Shown here: positions 21,101-33,322 of the stretch, piece after piece
Position numbering within the stretch: the first letter of the stretch is position 1
Layout of the letters: the number at the start of each line of letters is the position of its first letter
Source of the DNA: Lingula anatina
Taxonomy: Eukaryota > Brachiopoda > Lingulata > Lingulida > Lingulidae
NCBI RefSeq assembly: GCF_001039355.2
Contig: NW_019775774.1
Coordinates: 124,001 to 188,000, forward strand
Length of the DNA stretch: 64,000 nucleotides
Direction: 5' to 3'
The notes under the pieces: generated by a model
The model's database searches: none
Told to the model about the DNA's origin: nothing
The model's input: the letters and a program-made list of their open reading frames with translations, nothing else
Position numbers and translations under genes: made by a program

Positions 21101-24100
21101 AAGTGGGGAGTAGGAGTGGGATTGTTTCCCACTGTTGTCATGTTGTGCATATTATAACTTTTCATTAATGAGGGAGAATATCAGCTTGTGTTATAAGAAC
21201 AAAGCAATGACTTGACACGTGGTCACTGTTAGCAGAGTGATCTCTCTCATTAGAAAGAAAATAAGTGCAATTGCACACATTCAATAGAGTCACACATCTT
21301 TTTCAATTACTCTCATATTTCCATATATTAATTTTATTAATTTATATNGTCATGTTGTGCATATTATAACTTTTCATTAATGAGGGAGAATATCAGCTTG
21401 TGTTATAAGAACAAAGCAATGACTTGACACGTGGTCACTGTTAGCAGTGTGGTCTCTCTCATTAAAAAGAAAATAAGTGCAATTGCACACATTCAATAGA
21501 GTCACACATCTTTTTCAATTACTCTCATATTTCCACATATTAATTTTATTAATTTATATCCGTGATATTTATTTTCCATAGTATTGCCAGTACCAGCAGG
21601 GACCCAGCTGTCAGTGTTTGCAGATTTAAAGAAAATAAGTGCAATGACAAATATTCAGTGAAGTGACATGCCAGTATCAAGAACTCTCACACTGGATTTC
21701 CACATTTTTATTTTAATTGTTTTGATTTGACTTTCATTTTAATAATTTTTTTTCGTAGTACCAGCAGGGAGACCCCTGTGCATCTTTCTACATACTGTTT
21801 TTATTATTATTATCTGTTTTCCATTTTTAATTATTAATTTTTTTTTTTTGGTAGTTTTGCCAGCACAAGCAGGGACACCCCTGTACACCTGTGGGATGCC
21901 TTTGATGGACAGTTAAGGTGTAGTTACCGAGCTTTCAACCAGATGGTGAGTACAAAGAAGCTGTTGGAGCTGTGTGATGTCATACGAGACAAAAAGACAT
22001 GCGAGAACGCACCTGGGGCTGGGGTGACCTTTAGGAAAGAATGGGGAAACCCTCTTGACTGGAAATATTGTCTTTGAAAACAATGCTTAAGTAACATGAA
22101 GCTTGTGTTGAATACTGAGATGTACAGTTTCACAAAAGACAGTTTTACAAAAGACTGATTCTACAGGCCTTTGGAGATAACAATCAGAAAAAAATATCTG
22201 TGGTTATAATCCAGGTTTTTTCTTTTGTTGCAACACAGCTCTCGTTGCTCTACCATCATTTAGCCCCACTTGCTTAAAAGTCACTTAGGTGATCTCCTTT
22301 TATTTGATACCAAGTCTTTAAGACAAAATATTTATTTGCCTAGTTTAAGAGTGCATTTCCAGAGATTTAGATCGATACAGAGATTTAGATTTAGATCGAC
22401 CTAACTCCCTAGGGGTTCATGCTATATTGCAGTCAGCTGAGCGCGCACCATAGTTAATTACCCCCTTACAGCTTTTAGAAGGCGGGACATACGCTTAAGC
22501 TGGCTAAGCTGACAGTAATCTAGTGAGACTCCCCACAGGGATAGATCGATCTAAAATCTATGGGGATGGGGTCTAAAATGTAACACAATTATCCACCAAA
22601 TTAACTTAATATTTTCCAATTCAAATAAAAAAATATTCATCAAAACTTTTCACAAGGCATTTATTTTTGATAATGTTTTATTTTTTATTTGTTTGTAACT
22701 TTGTTTCAGGATGAACTGGTAGCTGCCCATAGTATCGCCTTCAGTCCACAAGGAGAGCAGATCTACTGTGGTTTTAACAAGATGATCAGAGTTTTTGACA
22801 CATCAAGACCTGGGAGAACATGTCAACAGAGACCCACTTACGGTACGTTATACCACATTTAGAGGCAGTACCACTGGGCCCTTGCTAAATACCAGTAAAA
22901 TTACCGCAGAGTCACGCCCTGTTTGTTGAGCTCAGAAATAATGAGACGGTACCAAAAGTATCAATGTTTAACAACTTACCTGGTTACTTTTTATAAGGCC
23001 AGCCCTCTTTTAGGAATGGATTGTGTTACATAAACACAATGCATGTTTGCTCACTGCTTTATCAACAGACAATAGTTTGGTGAGTCATGGCAGCACTGGG
23101 TGTTATCCCCTGTTTAAACAGACTGTGACCACAGAGATGTCAGCTCTAATACCCTATAATTACCACTGTTAACAAGCAAGTTACTTTTGGTAACAAAACG
23201 TAACAAACGGATAACAATCTTGAGCGTTCTTACTGAGCTCAACTGTATCTGATACAGTTCAATGATGCACCCACATTAATCGTTTACTTATATTTCTTGC
23301 ATCTCCCTTGTGGAGACTTCAGCCAGCCCCATTCAGACTAACTAGTCAGAGTGTCATATATGGTCGACCCACTTGAATACTTCCCCACAGGATATCTATT
23401 CAGTGTCTTTTAGCGGATTAGACAAGTTTTGTAGTGGGTCACCATATTTGACCCTTGGACTAGTTAGTCCCCTATTCTGAATGGGGTCTAAGAATGCAGG
23501 TGGATCTATTCTCACTCTCGTTATGAATCTACACTGTACATATTTGATCACTGAAAATACTGAGAATTGTCCCATGTGTATTCTCAGTAGACTGGTAGAA
23601 GTCTCCAAGAGAGACGCAAAATTGTGAACTCGACAAGAAATTTAAGTCCTTTAACAGATTTTAAAAGCTTAATTTTCACATTATTTTGTTTATTATAAAG
23701 CATCAGTTTTGTGAAGGTTTTGAAGATGTTTAATTGTGTTTGGATAAATGCCAACAATTTATTGGATATGCATGTAAATCCCCTTGTACAAGTAAGCCTG
23801 AATGAATAGCAAAAAAAAAAAACATTTTCAAGAGTAGTTTATCCAGTAGATTTCAGAAAATTAAATTCCATTTAAGAGACAAGAAACAGTATTTAATAAA
23901 TGCTTTTTATGCTATCTACAGTGAAAGATGGCCAGGCAGGTATAATATCCTGTATAGCCTTCAATCCCATGGGTGACATGTATGCCGCTGGCTCTTACTC
24001 CAAATCTGGTAAGTTATTAGTTTTTCACTGTTTTTAGAACAAAACTCAAAGAAGCTCCTCTTTCCTTATAGATGAGGTACTCGGTGAAATAAAATGTGCA

Positions 24101-25798
24101 CACGGACTTATAATACCATAAGTCTGCAATCACCTTTTATGTGCATATTCTGCTGTAAACATATTATTTATTTTAGGGTCCAGTGGTCCCCACATGTCCT
24201 GAAGTGGGAGATTATGCATTGACCAGAATAAGGTTTAATTTCAAAATGATTCTAGCTGTTTTTCTTTCAATGTGTCTGTGTGAAGCAGAGAATGGCTGCC
24301 TCTTATACTTTTTTCTGTCTGTTTTAGTGGGTGTGTATGAAACAGAGAATGGCCGCCTCCTGTATTTATTCCAGGGTCAGGTTGGGGGTGTCACACACAT
24401 ACAGTTTTCCTCAGATGGTTCCAAGCTATTCACAGGTGGAAGAAAGGTATAACTTAAACACCTTAATATTGTATAAAATTAAAACAGGGACAGAAGTGTT
24501 CCTCTTTTAGCTGAAGTGCCCTCAGGCATTTCAGAATTGTTTGCACAAATTGTCAATTATAGATAATTAAACCAGGATTTTCTTTTTTTATTTCATTTTA
24601 CTTATTAATTTTTAAATTTATTTATTTATTTATAAAAAAAGGTATGCAAAATGAATATGCCTGTCTGGTTTGCTTGCAGGCACCCATGTATAAGAGCAAA
24701 TTTCCCCCTTTTGCATGTAAAGAGACTCTAGAATATTATTGAATTTTTGTTGAAAATTTCCGAAATGTCACAAGAGTAACATCATAAGTATACAAAAGAA
24801 TTCAGTTTAATGACTTTTTATATCAATGTCTTTCAGTTCATATCAGCCAGTTATGTTTGTTTTAACATATTAAAATACCAAATATTCATGCAGTGTACGT
24901 GTATCACAAACATATATTTTATTGACAGGATCCAGAAATCTTGTGCTGGGACATGAGAAACCCTGGCGCTGTATTGTGTGTGATGTCACGAGAAGTCCTG
25001 ACCAATCAGAGAATTTATTTTGACATAGACAGGTAATTGTAATATATTCTGAATTTCCTGATAATGATACACATTTTAGGATTTTTTGAAGCAATTTAAA
25101 ATCCGATGCATTATTTGTGTAATATCTTTATGGCTCATCAACTCAACATAAATATTAAGTGTATACATTATAAACAGAATTTATTACTAGAAAACACTAA
25201 CAAAATATCTGATAATACATGCTGTTTATAACTTTGTAGAGCTTGTCAAGCACAGCAATGAAAGTGTTTCCCCCCCCCCCCCCCCTCGTTTTTCCTCTTT
25301 GGTTTCCATACGAATGCACTTACTCCTGGAGGTGGTACCCCCTCTCTGATCCTCTAGTTACTAGAGGACCATTACCACAGATATTTGGATTGATCTATCT
25401 CCCTGGGGAGTCTCAGTAAATTGCTATCAAACTAACCGGCTTAAATTTCTGTCACGCCTAGTAAAGCTGTTAGGCGGTACAGTGTAATTATCTTTACCTC
25501 CTAGCTGATTCGGCAGGTGTGACAATCATTTAAGCCGGTTAGTTGATAGCAATTTAGTGAGACTTCCCAGGGAGTTAGACCAATCCAAATGGATCGATCT
25601 AGGCATGGGAACCCGGTCTAGGTTTCTTGTTTGCGTTTACAGCTCTGGGAGGTATCTAGTGAGTGGTAACCACAATGGCACTGTCTCAGTGTGGGATACT
25701 TTACAGCCTCCACAGCCACAAGAGTCAAGTGATCCTGTTCTGACACCAATACTGCACTTCAAGGCACACGCAGACACAGTGAATGGTGTCAGGTAAAT

Positions 25799-25839
<41 letters not shown>

Positions 25840-26293
25840 GTCTCAATGCCACTTAATTTATTAGCAAACTTGTGTGCACTATTTATAAAACTAAGGTATA
25901 TTGTTCAAGTTCGAAAACCAGCCAGATTGGATTATTTTTCTTGTTTCAGTCTGTTTTTTCAATAATTTTGATGCTGTATTTTCAGTAGAAGTTCAGGGCT
26001 GAATGCCAAGCCCCAAAACTTATTAAATATAATTCCTGCTTTATTTTATCGTCCATGTTTACACTGTCAAAAGTTGTCTTTCTGTAAGTAGCTGGCTAAT
26101 TTTCACATTTAAGCTTCTTTTTAAAGTTCAACTCCAATTTTATTCCAGTTTCCATCCCAGTCTTCCTCTTCTGGCAACAGCCTCAGGTCAGAGACATTTT
26201 GAAATTTCAGACGATGAGGATGAAGAGGAAGAGAAAATGTTGAACCAAACAGTAGAAGATAACTCATTACGGCTATGGAAGTTGGCAGTGTGA
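18197..26293 (+). CDS. WRAP53: Telomerase Cajal body protein 1 (WRAP53/TCAB1)
   Basis: Eleven coding exons: 18197-18738, 19180-19275, 20023-20167, 20676-20764, 21855-21945, 22710-22842, 23922-24008, 24328-24446, 24929-25032, 25643-25792, 26149-26293. All introns are GT-AG and all phases agree. They sum to 1701 nt, or 566 residues, against about 548 in human. The family protein binds the CAB box of Cajal-body RNAs and telomerase RNA and brings telomerase to Cajal bodies and telomeres. Residues 1-200 are Ser/Glu/Gln-rich and probably disordered, with a basic KKAKTD patch near their end. The WD40 propeller starts at [12 protein letters not shown] (about residue 205). Family hallmarks include [58 protein letters not shown] and [14 protein letters not shown]. 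An acidic loop (SDDEDEEEE, about 539-547) precedes the last strand, and the protein ends at LRLWKLAV without the glycine-rich mammalian tail. Exons 10 and 11 recur at 28.9-29.5 kb on an apparent second allele. Confidence 0.96.
19634..19820. mobile_element. MITE family 1, copy 2 (WRAP53 intron 2)
   Basis: Ends GGATCGACCCAACTCTGCAGAG and CCACAGAGTTGGGTCGATCC are inverted. The next layer, GCAATCAGCTTAACTGAATG and CATTTAGTTAAGCTGATTGC-like, also pairs. The unpaired core differs from other copies. Confidence 0.75.
20210..20383. mobile_element. 174-bp MITE with CTGGGGTAGCG ends (WRAP53 intron 3)
   Basis: Inverted ends CTGGGGTAGCGGTAGC and GTTAGCGCTACCCCAG, with TTAGCCAAAT-type words also inverted inside. 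The flanking CATAT at 20205-20209 and 20384-20388 is a likely 5-bp target duplication. It starts only 42 bases after the exon 3 donor. Confidence 0.75.
21137..21557. repeat. 210-bp direct repeat around the N at 21347
   Basis: 21137-21346 is repeated almost identically as 21348-21557, with only a few substitutions (AGAGTGA versus AGTGTGG), directly on either side of the N. This is the signature of two overlapping contig ends that were joined instead of merged. WRAP53 intron 4 is therefore probably about 210 bp shorter than shown. Confidence 0.9.
21575..21854 (+). repeat. Decoy partial copies of the WRAP53 exon 5 start
   Basis: Two segments upstream of the real exon (21855) repeat its acceptor and first codons: CCATAGTATTGCCAGTACCAGCAGG near 21576, and TCGTAGTACCAGCAGGGAGAC near 21754. 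The real exon begins GGTAG|TTTTGCCAGCACAAGCAGG. The sequence before each copy also repeats (AAGAAAATAAGTGCAA ... ACTCTCA ... TTTCCACAT). Neither copy stays open or has a donor. They look like relics of a tandem duplication of about 180 bp. Confidence 0.65.
22394..22551. mobile_element. MITE family 1, copy 3 (WRAP53 intron 5)
   Basis: Left end GATCGACCTAACTCCCTAGGGG. Right end GACTCCCCACAGGGATAGATCGATC. Inner words TTGCAGTCAGCTGAGC and GCTAAGCTGACAGTAA are inverted partners. Confidence 0.7.
24262..24320 (+). repeat. Shadow copy of the WRAP53 exon 8 start
   Basis: GTGTGAAGCAGAGAATGGCTGCCTCTTATA (24278-24307) precedes the real exon, which reads GTGTATGAAACAGAGAATGGCCGCCTCCTGTATTTA. The copy lacks an AG acceptor and a donor. 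It is the second WRAP53 exon with a degenerate partial duplicate just upstream. Confidence 0.6.
25383..25590. mobile_element. MITE family 1, copy 4 (WRAP53 intron 9)
   Basis: The best-preserved copy. Arms of more than 65 bases run from ATTTGGATTGATCTATCTCC through GCTATCAAACTAACCGGCTTA on the left, and return inverted as TAAGCCGGTTAGTTGATAGC through GGAGTTAGACCAATCCAAAT on the right. It ends about 50 bases before the exon 10 acceptor. The second allele's contig begins inside this hairpin (28710). Confidence 0.8.
25803..25837 (+). repeat. (GA)n microsatellite in WRAP53 intron 10
   Basis: About 17 GA units begin ten bases after the donor. The second copy of the locus has about 11 units (29074-29096), a length polymorphism between the two versions. 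Confidence 0.95.
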
Positions 26294-27030
26294 AACGATG
26301 CCTGAACTGGCAGTCGTTAGTTTTGCCATCATCATCTTCATCATGCGAAGAATGGTGGATATTGTGAAATGAACTGACAGTCTTACAAGAGACAGTGGTA
26401 GTCGGCCTATGATGAAGGACAACACAGTCTAAATGTAGGGCAGTCAAGGAAAAGAAGTAGAAACAGTCTCTTCTCTTTTAGGAGAAGGGAGAGGATGAAG
26501 TTTTGGAAGTCATGACCGTCTAACGGTAGCCAGCTAAAGATGGTCTAGGTTTGTTCCAGGATATGAGACGGCTGAAGAAAAGCAAAGACCAGCTTGATTT
26601 CTTTTTTTAAATGACAATAAATCTGACAAAGATGCATTCTGAAGACAGCGTGTTATAGAAATCCAATAGTGCACACAGCAGCGGGAGTCATTTCTAAATT
26701 ACACGCAGCTGAGAAATGGTCGTCTTCAGTGCCCGCTGATATTTCAGGGGTCCCTAGAAAATTTAACGAAATTGAAGAGGCGATACGATTGTTTTGTTAG
26801 GGCCTAGTAGTGGCCTCTGCGGTCAAAGAGTAGTCTTCAGCCCAGTTTCATAAAACTTATGAAAGAGAACTGCAAACAAGATAACGTTTAGTGTTTGTCA
26901 TACCAGTGCAAAACTTGTATAAACAAGGCTGAAAAGTTTATCTGTATAGAATTGTATGACAGTTCATTTGTAGGTGCATGTTTACAATTCAGAAGTGGAA
27001 GCCAGTGTTTTATACACGTTTTATAGATGA

Positions 27031-27036
27031 AATAAA
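27031..27036 (+). terminator. WRAP53 poly(A) signal
   Basis: AATAAA at 27031 in an AT-rich context, about 740 bases after the stop codon. An earlier AATAAA lies near 26617. Both are kept in the second copy (around 29874 and 30288). Confidence 0.5.
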
Positions 27037-27059
27037 TCTAGTATAATTTTTATATGAAG

Positions 27060-28270
27060 ACCGCCTTATTAGAACGTTTTTGTATTTATTTTGCTTCAGT
27101 TTATTTATTTTAATTAATTTTTATTTTTGTCGGAAGTTTTTCATGTTATTGTTTACGCTTTTACCGAAAATATGTCAGCTAACACGATTTTTGCACATAA
27201 AAGTTGTTGAAAACTGCGAGATTGTCGGGGTACCATTTTCATTTACTAAAAACAAATGGAAAATAAATATATTATCATTTTTGCCGTTGGTGATCTGGAT
27301 CCATCGTCGTATATGTTCTCACATCATCTTGCTAAAATAATGTCAATTCCAAAAGATTATACGTGTGATTACATTACGGCTAATTGTAGAAAAATTCACC
27401 ATTCAGCCAGCTCATCCTCTATGTAAGAGGAGACATGATCCCGTTTTAAATTTGCTTGCGCTGGGACAAAGATTTTTTCTCGCTTCGCTTGACATATTTA
27501 AAGGAACACAAAAACAACTGTAATATGAAGGATACAGAGACGGAATTTTGCTTGGTTTAGTCTCCTTTCGGTTGTTTTCTTTTTCTTCCTTTCTTTTATT
27601 TTTATTCATTTGTTTTTGAGAAGGGGGCGTGTACTAATATTCCCATTCCTGGATCCGCCCTTTGTCTTAGTGTCAGTTGCAATCTACGGCTATTGAGCTA
27701 GCTCCGTAAATAAAAGTGTGAATATTGAATTGAGACAGTTGGGCTTATCTTGTCCTTGCAATTGTATATTGCATCTATCATAACGTTAAGGGACGAAGTA
27801 AAGAGTCCAAACACACTATTGTGTTTGGAGTGCTTCGTGTATTTAGTGTGCTTGATTCTGAAAAATAAGTCGTCTGTTTCCTCGCGGGTTGGTGAAACCA
27901 TAGAAGTAGAAACGAATTTGAGATGTATATTTTCGAAAGTCACATTTTATTATAAAAGATGCATTTTATTATGAAATGTATAATGTGCTAACGTCCAAAG
28001 TTGGGTTCATTTACGGTTCTCAACGACCTTTCAGTGTTGCACGAAGCTTAGGGCTGCGTTGTACACAAGTAGATTGAAAAATAACTTTTCTTTGATTTTC
28101 TTTTCTTTCTTTATCGTCTCACATGAAGAGCACCAAAAATGATTCACATGTTTTTTTTAATTTGTTATCTGATCAAACGGATGATCTGGTGACCTTGCTT
28201 TAATACTCGTTTTCCTTCCATATGTTTCAGAGCAAATATATAACTCCAGCCAATCGCTTCGCACATTTAA
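27060..28270. other. No gene seen; WRAP53 downstream flank
   Basis: AT-rich flank with a GGATCCGCCC word near 27650, which is the inner end motif of MITE family 3. Short open frames here occur in both duplicate copies without better conservation than the rest, so I do not call genes. Confidence 0.4.
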
Positions 28271-28273
28271 ATA

Positions 28274-28708
28274 TAGTCGAGTCGCCACTCCCATAGGCCC
28301 AATAGTCGAACCCTGCAATGTTCTTTCCTGTAAACTTTTTTAGCTGAAATGCATTCTTCAGGCCGAGAGAAGCAAAATTAGCTTGGTTGCTATTTCTGAG
28401 ACCTTGAGCATTTTTCAATATGGCCGTCAATTTATGACGAAAAATAGAAAAACGACCAGGAGTCGCCGGGTAAACTTTATTGACAGCTTTTTTGAACGTG
28501 TATCCTATCAGGAGAGCACAACAGTACTAGTGAATACGCTTAATCGCGTACCACTAAGCAAAAAACCAAAATGGCCGTCAAAACATAAGGCAGAAAATGA
28601 TAAAAGCTGCAGAATCAGTTTGTTTTTTGCATATTTATTTTTATAAAAAACATATCCCCCTTTTTTTTTTATTTATGTTGATTATAATATTTTGTTAGTC
28701 ATGACCCG
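28274..28708 (+). mobile_element. Long-inverted-repeat insertion, left arm
   Basis: Begins TAGTCGAGTCGCC directly after the target ATA (28271-28273). The whole 435 bases, which end at the N, are matched inverted by about 36012-36442, apart from a short indel near the tip. ATGGCCGTCAA is present near 28431 and 28573. See the right part at 33376-36442. Confidence 0.85.
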
Positions 28709-28711
28709 NCC

Positions 28712-31556
28712 GTAAATTGCTATCAACCTAACCGGCTTAAATGTCTGTCACGCCTAGTAAAGCTGTTAGGCGGTACGGTGTAATTATCTTTACCCCCTAG
28801 CTGATTCGGCAGGTGTGACAATCATTTAAGCCGGTTAGTTGATAGCAATTTAGTGAGACTTCCCAGGGAGTTAGACCGATCCAAATGATCCAAATTCTTG
28901 TTTGTGTTTACAGCTCTGGGAGGTATCTAGTGAGTGGTAACCACAATGGCACTGTCTCAGTGTGGGATACTTTACAGCCTCCACAGCCACAAGAGTCAAG
29001 TGATCCTGTTCTGACACCAATACTGCACTTCAAGGCACACACAGACACAGTGAATGGTGTCAGGTAAATGTTGGAGAGAGAGAGAGAGAGAGAGAGTTGT
29101 CTCAATGCCACTTAATTTATTATCAAACATGTGTGCACTATTTATAAAACTAAGGTATATTGTTCAAGTTCGAAAACCAGCCAGATTGGATTTTCTTGTT
29201 TCAGTCTGTTTTTTCAATAATTTTGATGCTGTATTTTCAGTAGAAGTTCAGGGCTGAATGCCAAGCCCCAAAACTTATTAAATATAATTCCTGCTTTATT
29301 TTATCGTCCATGTTTACACTGTCAAAAGTTGTCTTTCTGTAAGTAGCTGGCTAATTTTCACATTTATGCTTCTTTTTAAAGTTCAACTCCAATTTTATTC
29401 CAGTTTCCATCCCAGTCTTCCTCTTCTGGCAACAGCCTCAGGTCAGAGACATTTTGAAATTTCAGACGATGAGGATGAAGAGGAAGAGAAAATGTTGAAC
29501 CAAACAGTAGAAGATAACTCATTACGGCTATGGAAGTTGGCAGTGTGAAACGATGCCCGAACTGGCAGTCGTTAGTTTTGCCATCATCATCTTCATCATG
29601 CGAAGAATGGCGGATATTGTGAAATGTACTGACAGTCTTACAAGAGACAGTGGTAGTCAGCCTATGATGAAGGACAACACAGTCTAAATGTAGGGCAGTC
29701 AAGGAAAAGAAGTAGAAACATTCTCTTCTCTTTTAGGAGAAGGAAGAGGAGGAAGTTTTGGAAATCATGACCGTCTTACGGTAACCGGCTAAAAATGGCC
29801 TAGGTTTGTTCCAGGACATGAGACGGCAGAAGAAAAGCAAGGACCAGCTTGTTTTCTTTTTTTAAATGAGAAGAATAAATCTAACAAAGACGCATTCTGA
29901 AGACAGCGTGTTATAGAAATCCAATAGTGCACACAGCAGCGGGAGTCATTTCTAATCTACACGCAGCTGAGAAATGGTCGTCTTCAGTGCCCGCTGATAT
30001 TTCAGGGGTCCCTAGAAAATTTAACGAAATTGAAGAGGTGATACAATTGTTTTGTTAGGGCATAGTAGTGGCCTCTGTGGTCAAAGAGTAGTCTTCAGCC
30101 CAGTTTCATAAAACTTATGAAAGAGAACTGCAAACAAGATAACGTTTAGTGTTTGTCATACCAATGCAAAACGTGTATAAGCAAGGCTGAAAAGTTTATC
30201 TGTATAGAGCTGTATGACAGTTCATTTGAAGGTGCATGTTTACAATTCGGAAGTGGAAGCCAGTGTCTTATACACGTTTTATAGAAAAAATAAATCTCGT
30301 ATAGTTTTTATATGAAGACCGTCTTGTTAGAACGTTTTGGTATTTATTTTACTTCAGTTTAATTTTATTAAATTAATTTTTATTTTTGTCGGAAGTTTTT
30401 CATGTTATTGTTTACGCTTTTACCGAAAATATGTCAGCTGACACGATTTTTGCACATAAAAGTTGTGGAAAACTGCGAGATTGTCGGGGTACCATTTTCA
30501 TTTACTAAAAACAAATGGAAAACAAATATATTATCATTTTTGGCGCCAGAGAAAATCGCCATTGGTCATCTGGATCCATCAAAAGTCGTATATTCTCACA
30601 ACGTCTTGCTAAAATAATGTCAATTCCAACAGATTATATGTGAGATTACATTACGGCTAATTGTAGAAAAATTCACTATGCAGCCAGCTCATCCTCTATG
30701 TAAGAGGAGACATGATCACGACGTTTAAATTTGCTTGCGCTAGGAAAAATATATTTTTTCGCTTCGCTCGACATAGATAAAAGAACACAAAAACAACTGT
30801 AATATGAAGGATACAGAGATGGAATTTTGCTTGGTTTAGTCTCCTTTCAGTTGTTCTTTTTTTTTTCTTTCTTTTCTTTTTTTTAAATATTTTTATTAAT
30901 TTGTTTTTGAGAAGGGGGCGTGTACTAATATAACCATTCCTGGATCCGTCCATTCTCTTAGAGTCAATGTACTGCTATTAAAGCTAGCTCTGACAAGAGA
31001 AGTGTGAATATTGAATTGAGACAGTTTGTTGGGCTTATCTTGTCCTTGTATATTGCATCTATCATAGCGTTAAGGGACGAAGTAAAGAGTCCAAACACAC
31101 TATTGTGTTTGGAGTGCTTCGTGTATTTAGTGTGCTCGATTCTGAAAAATAAGTCGTCTGTTTCCTCGCGGGTTGGTGAAACCGTAGAAGTAGAAACGAA
31201 TTTGAGATGTATAGTTTCGAAAGTCACATTTTATTATAAAAGATGCATTTTATTATGAAATGTATAATGTGCTAACGTCCAAAGTTGGGTTCATTTACGG
31301 TTCTCAACGACCTTTCAGTGTTGCACGAAGCTTAGGGCTGCGTTGTACACAAGTAGATTGAAAAATAACTTTTCTTTGATTTTCTTTTCTTTCTTTATAG
31401 TCTCACATGAAGAGCACCAAAAATGATTCACGTTTTTTTTTAATTTGTTATCTGATCAAACGGATGATCTGGTGACCTTGCTTTAATACTCGTTTTCCTT
31501 CCATATATTTCAGAGCAAATATATAACTCCAGCCAATCGCTTCGCACATTTAAATA
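28712..31556. repeat. Allelic-type duplicate, copy 2 (allele without the insertion)
   Basis: Near-identical to 25416-28273. It starts two bases after the N, inside MITE family 1. At 31556 it passes straight through the ATA target into GGGGGTTGACCAGCG, which is the uninterrupted site of the insertion seen in the other copy. Confidence 0.9.
28914..29548 (+). pseudogene. WRAP53: Second copy of WRAP53 exons 10-11
   Basis: Exon 10 copy 28914-29063 and exon 11 copy 29404-29548, with intact splice sites and the same stop. Exon 10 has a single GCA to ACA change (Ala to Thr in FKAH(A/T)DTVNG). No copies of exons 1-9 accompany it, so as laid out it cannot encode a protein. I read it as the other allele of the gene and not a true duplicate. 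A real partial duplication is the alternative. Confidence 0.85.
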
Positions 31557-33322
31557 GGGGGTTGACCAGCGATGTTTTAAAGTTCCATCTGCAAAAACCA
31601 TGTTGACATGGTGCATCATGCGTTTTTCTTGATATTTTGAAAATTAGCGTTATTATTATTGACAGTAATTTCAACCATCATTCTACCAAATTTTACACTC
31701 AAACAGTCTCTTTAAATGTTTTAGACAACCAATTCAGCTGACCACATAAAACATGGACGTATGCACGCATGCACTCCTTGAATTTTTAATTCGAATAAGT
31801 GTGCGCTTTTTAGCAAGATGGCCAATGCATTGTTATAAAAACAGCACCCCTTCAAGATATAATAGCCATAACCACTAGCCACTGAAATAGAAAACAAGAT
31901 GACACCTAACTGTCAAAACACACGGCCCGTGATTAGTCCTTTTCATCGTCACTTTGAAGTTGTTCCTTAATTTATCATCTCAATTATTTGATCTTTTATT
32001 TCAATAGCAGTCACTCGTGCCGACTGTTGGTTGTTATCCGGGGTTTTCTCTTTGCACGCACAAAATGATAGACGATCTAGTTAGTGTGATAGGGCAATAC
32101 AATATCTACGGCGTTCTGTGGTCACTTCCATGACGGACAGAGTAATGTGAGATCAGATGGGAAGATGCAACGGTGTGAATAAAATGCTAGAAAATGTAAT
32201 TGAATATTCAGTACTCTTCGATACTCGGCTTGTGACTTAGAAGGGAACGGTACGATACATAGGCCTATATGTGCTTTATTACCCGAATACAAGTGCGACA
32301 ATATAACGTATGATAATTGAATGTAACAATAAAAAATATTGACTACACTGTATACCTTACCAAGCATGATCACAAACAATTTGGTTTATCTTGTAGTATC
32401 ATTAGATTTCTTTTTTAATATTTGAACAAATATTTAAATAAATAAATAAATTACGATACAACATTATGATATAATTAGATTAAAGTAAACAGATATTTAA
32501 ATTATTATACTGAGTTGAAGAAATGTCAGTGTACTCAAAAATGGTGAATGATTCTGAAAAACAAAAAAAATATTTTTTTATTAGTGTAAAGAGAGTTTTC
32601 ATGTGATTTCAATTGATCACTCGTTTTTTACTTCACATTTTCAGTTTTTACCTCCCATATCACTTAATTTACTTATTTTCTTTGCTAAGATAGAAAAATA
32701 CTGGAAACCACATCAAGGAAACATGAAACAGTCCGTTAAGAGAAAGTTCATGGGCATTTTTTCTCATACATACGTTTATATTCTTGTCAATTCATCATAA
32801 TTGGGTGCTATCCACTCTCAACAGGTTGACTGTCATAGATTGCCATGCCTCTCTATCTTGTGCCTTTTTTTTTTATTGGCACATTCTTTTATGTTGTCCA
32901 TCCATGTTGTTCTTGGCCTTCTTTTCCCTCGCTTCCCATTTTAAATGTTCCTTCAAATGACAACCGCTACAAATATTTTCTTATGATATCACCAAAATAA
33001 GTTAATTTGCTTTTCTTGATGGCGTTCAAAAATGATCTTTTTTATTTTTAAGTTTTGTACTCCCTCATTGTTTTTGTGTTCAGTCCATGGTGTTTTAAAC
33101 ATCCTTCTATATACCCACATTTATAATATTTCCAGTTTTGTCTTGGTTGTATTTGTAGGTGTCCATGTCTCTGAACTGTGTAACTGTTTACAACATGTAA
33201 CATTTAAAGGGATAATAACTGTTCGTTTTGGCCAAAAAATGAATTTTCCTGGAGTTAACAACAATTTTTCCCGTACTTACCAATGGTTAACAAATTCATT
33301 TCTACATTCAAAGTTAGTCCCT

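Larger units (their letters stand above)
25416..28273. repeat. Allelic-type duplicate, copy 1 (WRAP53 3' end and flank)
   Basis: About 2.86 kb matching 28712-31556 at roughly 97 percent by eye, including exons 10-11, the 3' UTR and about 1.2 kb beyond. Copy 1 is contiguous with WRAP53 exons 1-9. It diverges from copy 2 exactly at the left end of the long-inverted-repeat insertion (28274). Confidence 0.9.

Noticed and set aside
26121-26447. 108-codon minus-strand frame over WRAP53 exon 11
   Set aside because: It is a shadow of the WRAP53 coding exon and its 3' UTR.
27698-27974. Overlapping frames on both strands downstream of WRAP53
   Set aside because: The matching region of the other copy (30964-31258) shows indels that alter the frames, with no sign of coding constraint.
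28914-29548. A second, tandem WRAP53 gene
   Set aside because: Only exons 10-11 are present, the flanking DNA is duplicated as well, and the copy sits in a contig bounded by Ns. An uncollapsed allele explains it better.
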